Below are positions 7,471 to 15,017 of a stretch of 19,852 bases of DNA, in pieces (positions within the stretch are counted from its first letter, which is position 1; each line of letters opens with the position of its first letter). Source of the DNA: DASUCS01 sp036275935 (GTDB lineage: Bacteria > Actinomycetota > Acidimicrobiia > Acidimicrobiales > JACDCH01); NCBI GenBank assembly GCA_036275935.1, contig DASUCS010000252.1:1-19852 (forward strand), read 5' to 3'. Position numbers and translations under genes: made by a program. Under the pieces are notes generated by a model. It was not told the origin of the DNA, did no database searches, and saw nothing but the letters and a program-made list of their open reading frames with translations.

Positions 7471-7484
7471 CGCCGACCTCGGCG
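7471..7484. terminator. Short inverted repeat between convergent genes
   Basis: CGCCG (7471-7475) pairs with CGGCG (7480-7484) around ACCT in the 42-nt gap between two convergent genes. A bidirectional terminator would be expected here, but the stem is short and has no T-tract on either strand, so this is tentative. Confidence 0.25.
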
Positions 7485-8174
7485 TCACCCGCCTGCGAGG
7501 GTGGCGTCGACCTTGTCGAGCTTCGCTTGGACAACCGTGCGCTGCGCGTCCGCAATCGGCAGCGTGAGGAGCTGAGCCAGCAGCGGCTTCGCGGCAGCGG
7601 CATCGTGGAGACGGTCGAACCGGACCGTCGCGAGGAACCACAACGTGTCCGGATCACCGGGTGCTCGGGTCAGGCTCTGCTCGAGCAAGGCCGCGCCCTT
7701 GGCCGGGTCGGTCAGCATCGCGGTCGTCCACCCGAGGTAGCGCAGCGCGCGGGCCTGGTCGGCCGGTGCAGTCGCGCGTGCCGCGGCTTCACCCGCGTGG
7801 AACTGCGCACGCTGCAACTGCGTGACCCGCGCGTCGTTGTTCGTCTCACCGTCGGCGGCGTGGAGGTAGCGCTCGACGAGCGCGAGGCGCATCGGCACCA
7901 CGTCGGGGTTGGCGGCGACGACCGTCTCCATCTCCTCGTTCGACACCTGCGAGAGGTCGCGTCCGTCTTGGGTGGTGGCCGGCGTCGGACCTGCAGGCGC
8001 GACCGGCGCGGAGCGGGCCGCGGCGTGACCGCCCACGAGCAACCACGCGCCGACCGCGAGGGCGACCACGACCAAGACGCCGGCAATGACGACGGCGAGC
8101 GTGCGGTCGGACCACGAGCGAGTGTGCGGGTCGTCGAACGGGATGGAGCCGTCGACGCCGAGCGGCTGGATCAC
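7485..8174 (-). CDS. Membrane-anchored TPR protein, possible cytochrome c assembly (CcmH/NrfG-like) factor
   Basis: 229 residues reading on the minus strand from GTG 8174. A 24-residue N-terminus precedes one membrane helix (about 25-47) and an Ala/Pro linker. The TPR-like helical region includes NPDVVPMRLALVERYLHAAD, then QARALRYLGWTTAMLTDPAKG, then PGDPDTLWFLATVRFDRLHD. This layout resembles the TPR part of CcmH/CcmI/NrfG proteins, which hold apocytochrome c for haem attachment. The start is chosen because GTG overlaps the TGA of the multihaem cytochrome gene (8171-8174, GTGA), the usual sign of translational coupling; an upstream in-frame start would overlap that gene by over 250 nt. Its partnership with the cytochrome is inferred from context. 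No other Ccm or Ccs genes are in the window. Confidence 0.72.
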   Translation of the reverse strand: MIQPLGVDGSIPFDDPHTRSWSDRTLAVVIAGVLVVVALAVGAWLLVGGHAAARSAPVAPAGPTPATTQDGRDLSQVSNEEMETVVAANPDVVPMRLALVERYLHAADGETNNDARVTQLQRAQFHAGEAAARATAPADQARALRYLGWTTAMLTDPAKGAALLEQSLTRAPGDPDTLWFLATVRFDRLHDAAAAKPLLAQLLTLPIADAQRTVVQAKLDKVDATLAGG

Positions 8175-11100
8175 CGGGCAGTGGGCCGACGTCGCCGTCG
8201 CCCTCGTCGCCAGGTCGCCGGTGACATCACGAGCACCGCAAGGAGACCCGCGAGCGCCAAGGGTGCGGCGTCCGCGGTCTGGGTGCGGGTGCTCAGAGAG
8301 GGGTGACCCGGGGGTAGGGCCTTGCCGGCCTTCGCGAAGCCCGGTCCCTTGACCGTGAACTGCGGCTTGTCGTCCTTCACGCAGTCGAAGATCGATCCCC
8401 CCTTCACGTTCTGCGCGCCCTGGTCGCAACCCAGCGTCTCCGAGCCGTCTTGGCTCGACGCCGAACCGGCGGTGGTGACGGTCATGTCCGACAGCAACGT
8501 CTCGAGCCGGCCTGGATGGTCGTTGTCCGAGAAGATCCGTGCGCCGTCCGGCACGTTGAAGCCCTGGCCCAGAAGGTCTTGTTGTTCTTGCGCGAGCCCA
8601 CTGACGAAGTACGGCGGCAGGTGGCGCACCCGCATCGTCGCGGTCACCGCGATGTCGTCAGGGCTGGCAACACCGAGGCTGTCCGGCACGAAGAACGTGT
8701 ACGCGAACTTGCCGGTCTGCTGCTCGTCGCCGGCCGCGTCGAGTCGGACCGGCTGCAGATCCTTCACGGGTTCGCCGGTCGCGACACGGCCGCGGATCTG
8801 CACGAGGTTCGGAACGAAGCTCTGGAAGGCAACTTCCTTCTTGGTGCCCGTCTGATCTGGATCGCCGTCGGTCAGGATCTTCTGGAAGTTCGTGAGCCAG
8901 GGATCGCAGTCGTCGACACCGAACGGCTTGGCGAACTGCACATCGAGGTTGGGCACGGTGATGCCGGTCGCGGTGTCCTTGCCGCCGTTCGACTTCAGCG
9001 TGTCGACGTCGAGGCCGAGTGACTTCGCGACGGCCCCCGTGTCGCACTGCTTGAGATCGGTGCTCACGTCGTCGGCCGAGGGGCCGTCCTTCGTCTTCTT
9101 GATCACCGCGTCGGGATCAGTAGTGCTGTCGACGCCGAGCACGCCGGAGGCGCAGGGCGTGGCCACAGGGAAGGTTCCCTGAGCGTCGACGAACGGCACG
9201 GACAGACACACCGGCGTGCCGTCCTTCGTCGTGGCAGACACCTCGAGCCAGAACTGGCGGGCGAACGCGAAGCCGGTCGGGAAGGTGTGCGCCAGCAGGT
9301 TGTTGCGCACGTCGACTTCGAAGTTGACGAGCTTGCCGTGCGCGCCGTTCTGCGTGGCCAGCGCCGGGTTGGCGGGGTCGAACAGCGCCGGTTGGCCTGA
9401 CGCCGTTTCGCCCGGCTTCACCTGCAGCGTGACGGCGCTGCGCACGAGGGCTTCGCGTTCGGCGAGGGCCTTGTCGAGTGCATTGCTGCCGAGCCCGGAT
9501 TCGTCGTACTTCGACAGGTCGAGGTCGTAGTCGACACCGACGAAGGTGTGCGTGTGGTACTCGCGCTGGGGGATCGAAAGGATGCCGGGCGCGTAGTCGA
9601 CGACACCGCTCGTCGAGTCGTTCTTCGACGGCAGAGGCATGTGGCAGTCCGAGCAACCGAGCGGCGCGTCGAGCGGGTTGGCGAACTTGTCGAGTTTGTC
9701 GGAGCTGTAACGGTTCTTGAACCCGTTGTCCGCGTTGAAGAACGCGACGTAGTCCTGCCACTCGTCGTACGTCGTCTGCAACACGACGTCCCGAGTGGGA
9801 TCGACCTCGTTCTCGTCGAGCTCGAGGTTGTTGTTGCGATCGTGGCTCTGCGCCGTGGAGAGATCGGTGATCGGCGCGCCGTTCGTATCAAGTCCGTCGA
9901 GCGTCGTCTGCGCCGCGGTCGTGTCACCCGGCGTCGCGTTCGGGTCGTTGGCCAGGCCGTCGCCTTGGAGGTCGGCCTTCACGTTGTGGCAGGCGCCGCA
10001 GATCTGACTCGTTGCCACCGAGTCGTTCCAGAAGTTGTTGTCGCCCTGACCGATGTCGTGGATCCGCTGCGGCAGCGGGTTCGGGTTCTCGAACAGCGGC
10101 GCGAACACCGAGCCGAAGCCGCCCATGGACGACGTCTCGTTGTTCAGCGGACCGAAGGCCGCCTGCAACTCGGCTGGCGGCTTGCTCGTGCCGTGACACA
10201 CCTGGCAGCTCACGCCGTCGGATTGCGTCCCCGGACCGCCGCCGTCGACCGCGGTTCCCTGTGCCTTCACGCCAGCGGTGTTCGCGTCGTCGAACGGATA
10301 GAGCGCGTCGGGGTTGGCGGCGAAGCGGGCCCCGACGGGGCTGTGGCACGTGATGCACACCTTGGCGGTGGCCTTGAAGAGGTCGTCCTGGTTGACGGGC
10401 TTGTCCGGGTTCGGATTGTTCGCCGCGACCTGACCCTGGTCGGCGAGCAGCCGGTTGTGCGCGAGCGTCACGGGAAGTTGCGCCACGGTGATCGTCGACG
10501 TCTGCGCGTGCGACATGACCGACGCGCCCCATTCGGCGTACTCCTTCGAGTGGCACCCAGCGCACGACTCGGCCGACACGAACTCGGCCTTCTTGTCGTT
10601 GTTGAAGGGGTTCGTGCCGCCGAGCACGTCCCACATGTGGTACCCGAGCACGACGAACAGAAGGATCGTGAGCGGCGGATGCAGCGCGCGCCACAGCTTG
10701 TAGCTGCGAATGTGCGTGCGCTGGCCGCCAGTGCGCGGGAAGTGCTTGTCGACCTCGGCGCGCAACTGCTTGACCTTCGCCCACCGCTCTTGCAGGTCGG
10801 GCGGGAACTGCGCCATCTCCGCGTCGATCTCGGCGACGGGGCGTCCCGTATCGGTGTAGTCGGCGACGAGGCGGCGAAACGCTCGAGGCTGGCCGGTCGT
10901 GATCTTGCCGATCGCGACGTTGACGTTGAGGGCCGCCTTCTGGACGCCGATGAGGTGGTGGCGGCACACACCGGCGATCGACACGAGGATGCCGAGGACC
11001 AGCAGCACCTTTCCTGACGACAGGTGCGCCCGGAACGGCACCGTCGTCGCGTGCACGTAGCCGGCGACGAGCGCGAGCACCGGCAGGTACAGGTGCGAAC

Positions 11101-11383
11101 GGATCCACGCCATGGTCCCGCCGGGCAGCTTCGCCTTGACCCACTTGTTGCGCTTGCGGAGGACGTAGACGATCCCCGGCCCCGCGAAGAACGCGAACGT
11201 CACGATCCCGAGCAGCACGACGAACAGGAGCGTCGGGTTGCCGGCGCTGTCCATTCCCTGCAGGAGGAACAATCCGCCGAAGCCGACCAGCAGGACGACG
11301 AGCGATCCGATGAGAACGCCGACGTCCCACTTCCTCGACCGGATCTGAAACGCGCCGCCAGCCACTGCCCGGGATGCTGTCAC
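8171..11383 (-). CDS. Membrane cytochrome b-pentahaem cytochrome c fusion protein
   Basis: 1070 residues. The N-terminal region has five membrane helices: about 21-41, 51-75, 97-115, 125-146 and 233-254. Helix 3 carries H97 and H111, and helix 5 carries H235 and H249. Both pairs are 14 apart, the spacing typical of bis-His diheme cytochrome b or ferric-reductase-type cores. An extracytoplasmic region has five CXXCH haem c sites starting at C274, C343, C393, C462 and C577. A beta-rich part (about 640-1020) includes NNLLAHTFPTGFAFARQFW, a pattern seen in multihaem cytochromes, and six further cysteines. It ends in a hydrophobic segment (about 1041-1056) and an Arg-rich tail. Likely a quinol-linked electron conduit across the membrane; donor and acceptor are not determinable. 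GTG 11383 has no clear Shine-Dalgarno, and GTG 11365 is an alternative. Confidence 0.88.
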   Translation of the reverse strand: MTASRAVAGGAFQIRSRKWDVGVLIGSLVVLLVGFGGLFLLQGMDSAGNPTLLFVVLLGIVTFAFFAGPGIVYVLRKRNKWVKAKLPGGTMAWIRSHLYLPVLALVAGYVHATTVPFRAHLSSGKVLLVLGILVSIAGVCRHHLIGVQKAALNVNVAIGKITTGQPRAFRRLVADYTDTGRPVAEIDAEMAQFPPDLQERWAKVKQLRAEVDKHFPRTGGQRTHIRSYKLWRALHPPLTILLFVVLGYHMWDVLGGTNPFNNDKKAEFVSAESCAGCHSKEYAEWGASVMSHAQTSTITVAQLPVTLAHNRLLADQGQVAANNPNPDKPVNQDDLFKATAKVCITCHSPVGARFAANPDALYPFDDANTAGVKAQGTAVDGGGPGTQSDGVSCQVCHGTSKPPAELQAAFGPLNNETSSMGGFGSVFAPLFENPNPLPQRIHDIGQGDNNFWNDSVATSQICGACHNVKADLQGDGLANDPNATPGDTTAAQTTLDGLDTNGAPITDLSTAQSHDRNNNLELDENEVDPTRDVVLQTTYDEWQDYVAFFNADNGFKNRYSSDKLDKFANPLDAPLGCSDCHMPLPSKNDSTSGVVDYAPGILSIPQREYHTHTFVGVDYDLDLSKYDESGLGSNALDKALAEREALVRSAVTLQVKPGETASGQPALFDPANPALATQNGAHGKLVNFEVDVRNNLLAHTFPTGFAFARQFWLEVSATTKDGTPVCLSVPFVDAQGTFPVATPCASGVLGVDSTTDPDAVIKKTKDGPSADDVSTDLKQCDTGAVAKSLGLDVDTLKSNGGKDTATGITVPNLDVQFAKPFGVDDCDPWLTNFQKILTDGDPDQTGTKKEVAFQSFVPNLVQIRGRVATGEPVKDLQPVRLDAAGDEQQTGKFAYTFFVPDSLGVASPDDIAVTATMRVRHLPPYFVSGLAQEQQDLLGQGFNVPDGARIFSDNDHPGRLETLLSDMTVTTAGSASSQDGSETLGCDQGAQNVKGGSIFDCVKDDKPQFTVKGPGFAKAGKALPPGHPSLSTRTQTADAAPLALAGLLAVLVMSPATWRRGRRRRRPTAR

Positions 11384-11407
11384 ACCGCGCGGGCGCTCGC
11401 GCTCAAC

Positions 11408-11413
11408 TACCGT
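11408..11413 (+). promoter_or_regulatory. Candidate -10 element for a near-leaderless transcript
   Basis: TACCGT fits the TANNNT -10 pattern and lies 8 nt upstream of the ATG at 11422, which would place transcription initiation at or within a base or two of the start codon. The CDS has no Shine-Dalgarno, consistent with leaderless translation. No good -35 is visible. The 38-nt divergent gap must also hold signals for the minus-strand cytochrome gene. Confidence 0.35.
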
Positions 11414-11421
11414 GCGGCGAC

Positions 11422-12312
11422 ATGGTGGTGGCGTTCAACGTCGACGTCTTGAAGGTGTCCTCGACGCCACTGCAACTGCTCATCGTGGTCGTGATCGTCG
11501 CGGCAGTCGGAGCGTTCGCCTTCTTCCTGGCAACGATCATTGGCGCACCGTTCGTCGACAAGCGGTGGCCCGCTGACGAACCGCTCAACCCGATCGAGAT
11601 GCTGTGGGGCGAGTCGGGCGGCTACATCCAGCGCACGTTCCGCGGTCTCGACCTCGGTACGTCGAAGGACCTCGCGTCGCAGTTCCAAGAGGTGAAGTAC
11701 AAGCCCGGCGACACGATCATCGAGCAGGGCGATCCGGCGACGCACTTCTACGTGATCAAGGACGGCAACGTCGAGGTCAGTCAGACCATCGACACAGGCG
11801 CGGCGCGACGCGAGGACGTGATCAACCAGTTCGGTCCCGGCCAGTCATTCGGCGAAACCGCGATCCTGCGTCGCACGGCGCGTACCGCGACGGTGAAGGC
11901 GCTCACGGAGTGCACGGTGCTCGAGCTGACCGCCGAAGACTTCGTCGCCGGGGCCGCCCTCAGCGCGGCCGAGGACAACGAGCTGCTCGCACGAGTGGAC
12001 ACCTACATGCAGGCCGACGCGGCCAGAGCAGCATCCGCGAAGCGAACGCCAGGCATCGGTTTCCTGTCGCGTGACGAAGCGCCCGCAGCGGCGGCTGCAG
12101 CCGTGAGCGCGACCACGGAGTGGCGGCCGACGCATCGGGTGACCGCTGAGGCGTCGGCGTGGTCCGAGCCCGACCCGGCGGCCGACCCGACGGCCCAACT
12201 CGCCGCGGGCGTGCAGGTCGCCGTGCTCGAGGAGCGAGGGAGCTGGGCGCACGTCGCAGCCGAGAACGGCTGGGAAGGGTGGGTCGACGCCCGGGGCCTC
12301 GACCCCCTGTGA
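11422..12312 (+). CDS. Membrane-anchored cyclic-nucleotide-binding protein with C-terminal SH3-like domain
   Basis: 296 residues. One N-terminal membrane helix (about 17-40) is followed by a linker and a cNMP-binding (CAP-effector-type) domain (about 80-190). That domain contains KPGDTIIEQGDPATHFYVI and a phosphate-binding-cassette-like stretch with F143-G-E145 and R154-T-A156, where Glu and Arg normally contact cyclic-nucleotide ribose and phosphate. An Ala-rich linker leads to an SH3-like domain (about 235-296, with SWAHVAAENGWEGWVDARGL). There is no helix-turn-helix, so it is not a Crp transcription factor. It sits 1 nt upstream of an adenylyl cyclase gene, suggesting it is a cAMP receptor at the membrane. 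ATG 11422 is chosen because an ATG at 11374 would overlap the divergent gene. cNMP and bacterial SH3 domains normally lie on opposite sides of the membrane. Confidence 0.82.
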   Translation: MVVAFNVDVLKVSSTPLQLLIVVVIVAAVGAFAFFLATIIGAPFVDKRWPADEPLNPIEMLWGESGGYIQRTFRGLDLGTSKDLASQFQEVKYKPGDTIIEQGDPATHFYVIKDGNVEVSQTIDTGAARREDVINQFGPGQSFGETAILRRTARTATVKALTECTVLELTAEDFVAGAALSAAEDNELLARVDTYMQADAARAASAKRTPGIGFLSRDEAPAAAAAAVSATTEWRPTHRVTAEASAWSEPDPAADPTAQLAAGVQVAVLEERGSWAHVAAENGWEGWVDARGLDPL

Positions 12313-12313
12313 G

Positions 12314-14419
12314 GTGAGCACCGACCCATCGTCCGATCTCGAGGCGGCGATCGCGGAGCTCACGGCGATCGTCCGTCAGCAAGGCGAGCTGCTCGCGCGC
12401 ATCGCCGACAAGCTCGGCATCGCCGAGGCGGACCGCACGGTCGCAGCCATGCGAGAGCACGCGGGGGACGCGTTGTGGCAACGGCTGGGTCTTTCCGAAG
12501 GCGAGCGGCGCACGGTCACCGTGTTGTTCGCTGACGTCTCCGGGTTCACCGCGCTGTCCGAGCATCTCGACACCGAAGAGTTCGAACTGGTGATGAAGGA
12601 CGCGATGTCGGCGATCGCCGCGATCATCACGCGCCACGACGGCTACATCGAGAAGTTCATCGGCGATGCGGTCTGCGCGATCTTCGGGGCGCCGATCGCC
12701 CACGACGACGAACCGCAGCGCGCGGCACGAAGTGCGCTCGAGATCAACCGCATGCTCGCTGACAAAGCCGCAGCGCGCCCCGACCTGCCTGTCATCGCGA
12801 TGCACGCAGGGATCAACACCGGAGTCGTGATCGCGGGCACTGTTGGCGATGGCTCACAGTTCGGCGTGATGGGCGACACGATCAACACGGCGTCGCGTCT
12901 CATGAACCTCGCGCAGCAGGACGAGATCTTCGTGTCGGCGGAGACGGCCCGGCGGCTGCGTCGGGAATTCGTGCTCGAAGACCGCGGCACCTTCGAGGTG
13001 AAGGGGAAGCAGCATCCGGTCTCTGCGTTCAACCTCGTCACCGAACGCCACCCGGACGAGCACGGCGACGAGGAGCGGCTGAGCGCGCCCTTCGTGGGCC
13101 GGGCTGCCGAGCTCGCGCAGCTTCGTGCGATTGCCGCCCAAACGCTTGCGGGCGACGGTACGTCGGTCGTCGTCGTGGGCGAGCCCGGTGTCGGGAAGTC
13201 CCGGCTCGTGTCGGAGCTCGTGGAAGCCGACGGCGGACGGTTCCAGGTGTTCTGGGGGTCGGCGCGAGTCGTGGGCGACCAGCCGCTCGGGCTCCTGATC
13301 GAAGGCTTCGGCCACCGCATCGACGACCTCCCGGCGGGCACGGATCGCGACACCGTCCGGCCGGTGCTGGAGGGGTCGGTCACGCTGCCTCCGGACTTCG
13401 AGTCGGCGTTCGCGCGCCTGCTCGCGGCTGCGGCGGCGACCGAACCGCTGCTGGTGGTCCTCGACGATCTCGAGCTCGCCGACGCAGGATCGGTCGAGCT
13501 CCTCCATCAGCTGTCGCGCGCGACCCGCCGCGACGCGATCCTCTGGATCTTCGTCGCAAGGCAGGCGCCGCCGATCTTCGACGCCGCGACGGAAGGCGAC
13601 GACGACCTCGTCACGTTCCGACTCGCGCCGCTGTCGGACGAACAGATCGCCACGCTGTTCGACGGGTTGCTTCCCGGTGTTTTTTCGGACGCGCAACGGG
13701 CCCGACTCGCGTACCAAGCGGACGGCAACCCGGAGTTCGCGGAGGAGATCGCGCTCTCGCTCATCGACTTGAGCGTCGTCACGCAGTCGGCGGACGGATC
13801 GTTCCGCCTCGTCGGTGACCCGGAGACGCTGGACATCCCGAGCTCCGTTGCCGAGCTCGTCGAAGCGCGTATGGATCGGGTGTCCACGAACGCGCGCATC
13901 ACCCTCCAGGACGCGGCGGTGATCGGTGTGCGGTTCCGGGAGATCCTGCTCCAACGCGTCGCCAGCATCCCGACCTCGGTGTCGGCGTCGCTGGCCGAGC
14001 TGGCCGCGGCCGAGCTGATCGAGGAACCCGATGACGACGACCCGTACTGGCGCTTCCGGAGCCACGTGGTCCGCGAGGTCGCGTACGAGAGCATCCTGCG
14101 CCGGCGACGACCGAGGCTGCACCGCGCCATCGCCGACGCGCTGCTCGAGCTCGAGCCGGAACGCATGGTGGACAACGTCGAGCTGTTGGCCACGCACTTC
14201 GAGCTGTCGGACGAGCCCGGGTTGGCGATCCCGTACCTGCGGATGGCGGTCGAGTACGCCGAAGCGGCGCACAGCGTGACGGGGACTGTCGAGCGCGCCC
14301 GGCGCGCGCTCGGCATCCGCGCTCGCGATCCGCACGCGGTCAGCGACGCCGACGTCGCGTGGTTCGAGGAGCACCTCCGCATCGCGGAAACCGCGTCCGG
14401 TACTGTCGGCGACCGATGA
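12314..14419 (+). CDS. Class III adenylyl cyclase fused to AAA/STAND-type ATPase
   Basis: 701 residues from GTG 12314. An N-terminal coiled-coil-like segment (about 8-36) precedes a class III nucleotide cyclase domain (about 64-240). All key catalytic positions are visible: metal-binding D74 (in FADVSGFT) and D118 (in EKFIGDAV), adenine-specifying K114 and D188 (in GDTIN), and transition-state N191 and R195. It should therefore make cAMP from ATP. An AAA_16-like ATPase follows, with Walker A at 289-296 (GEPGVGKS) and a Walker B-like LDD at D384-D385, then a helical region to the end. Many cyclase-AAA proteins continue with several hundred residues of TPRs; this one stops soon after the ATPase. 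No membrane helix is seen. It starts 1 nt after the cNMP-binding gene and overlaps the next gene by 4 nt (ATGA). Confidence 0.92.
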   Translation: MSTDPSSDLEAAIAELTAIVRQQGELLARIADKLGIAEADRTVAAMREHAGDALWQRLGLSEGERRTVTVLFADVSGFTALSEHLDTEEFELVMKDAMSAIAAIITRHDGYIEKFIGDAVCAIFGAPIAHDDEPQRAARSALEINRMLADKAAARPDLPVIAMHAGINTGVVIAGTVGDGSQFGVMGDTINTASRLMNLAQQDEIFVSAETARRLRREFVLEDRGTFEVKGKQHPVSAFNLVTERHPDEHGDEERLSAPFVGRAAELAQLRAIAAQTLAGDGTSVVVVGEPGVGKSRLVSELVEADGGRFQVFWGSARVVGDQPLGLLIEGFGHRIDDLPAGTDRDTVRPVLEGSVTLPPDFESAFARLLAAAAATEPLLVVLDDLELADAGSVELLHQLSRATRRDAILWIFVARQAPPIFDAATEGDDDLVTFRLAPLSDEQIATLFDGLLPGVFSDAQRARLAYQADGNPEFAEEIALSLIDLSVVTQSADGSFRLVGDPETLDIPSSVAELVEARMDRVSTNARITLQDAAVIGVRFREILLQRVASIPTSVSASLAELAAAELIEEPDDDDPYWRFRSHVVREVAYESILRRRRPRLHRAIADALLELEPERMVDNVELLATHFELSDEPGLAIPYLRMAVEYAEAAHSVTGTVERARRALGIRARDPHAVSDADVAWFEEHLRIAETASGTVGDR

Positions 14420-14946
14420 AGGTCATGGTCTTGTCGGCGATCAGCCGAGAGGATTCGAGCTGCTACATCCTGGCGTCGAAGCTGTGTGAGATGGCCCGCG
14501 CCCGTGGCGTCGAGGTCGACTTCACCCACCCGGCGGATGCGAACCTCCCCGTGAACGACGGGACGCTCGCGTGGGACGACCCCCGCTCGGTCGCGTGGCA
14601 ACAGCGGGTCGACGAGATCAACGCCCATCTGTGGGTGTCACCCGAGTACCACAGCGGGATGACAGGCGGGTTGAAGAACCTGTTCGACCACCTCGCCAAG
14701 GAGCCGATGAAGGGCGATGTCGTCGGACTGTTCGCCCTGGCCGGCGGCGCGATGGCGGCGCTGAACACCCTCAACAACATGTCGGTGGTGGCCCGCTCCC
14801 TCGGAGCGTGGGTGGCGCCGGACTACTGCGCCCTCAACTCCAACGAGGTCAAAGAAGGTCTCGACGAGCGAGCGCTCCAGCGGGTCGAGAGCGTCGTGAA
14901 CGAAGTCATCGACACCGCCCGGCGCCTCAACCTCGAAGGCTTCTAG
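14416..14946 (+). CDS. NADPH-dependent FMN reductase-like flavoprotein
   Basis: 176 residues with a flavodoxin-like fold. It has an N-terminal beta strand and loop (MKVMVLSAISREDSSCYILA) where FMN phosphate would bind. The family hallmark SPEYHSGMTGGLKNLFDHL is at residues 75-93, followed by a Gly/Ala-rich segment (GLFALAGGAMAA) typical of FMN_red proteins such as chromate or quinone reductases. It likely reduces FMN or quinone-type substrates with NAD(P)H in the cytosol; the exact substrate is not visible. ATG 14416 overlaps the cyclase stop (ATGA), so it is probably co-translated with the cAMP genes. Confidence 0.87.
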   Translation: MKVMVLSAISREDSSCYILASKLCEMARARGVEVDFTHPADANLPVNDGTLAWDDPRSVAWQQRVDEINAHLWVSPEYHSGMTGGLKNLFDHLAKEPMKGDVVGLFALAGGAMAALNTLNNMSVVARSLGAWVAPDYCALNSNEVKEGLDERALQRVESVVNEVIDTARRLNLEGF

Positions 14947-14958
14947 CGCTCTCCTCGT

Positions 14959-14974
14959 CGTGTCTGCAGACACG
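14959..14974. repeat. Perfect 16-bp palindrome, possible operator or hairpin
   Basis: CGTGTCTGCAGACACG is its own reverse complement. CTCC (14951-14954) and GGAG (14978-14981) add an imperfect outer arm. It sits 13 nt after the flavin reductase stop and 43 nt before the histidine phosphatase start. A dyad of this length fits a dimeric repressor operator, or, as RNA, a hairpin ending the upstream operon. I do not recognise the motif as a known regulator's site. Confidence 0.45.
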
Positions 14975-15017
14975 CGCGGAGGCATGAAGACGATTTCGCC
15001 GGGGAAGCCCGGTTGGG

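Noticed and set aside
8175..8429. N-terminal extension of the minus-strand TPR gene to 8429
   Set aside because: The extra 85 residues overlap the cytochrome C-terminus in another frame and look non-coding. GTG 8174 overlaps the cytochrome stop in the usual coupled way.
9548..11017. Plus-strand open frame (489 codons) opposite the cytochrome gene
   Set aside because: The minus strand carries five CXXCH motifs and paired membrane histidines; the plus reading is low-complexity Arg/Val/Glu.
12854..14374. Minus-strand open frame (506 codons) opposite the adenylyl cyclase
   Set aside because: All cyclase and Walker motifs are on the plus strand; the antisense reading has no domain.
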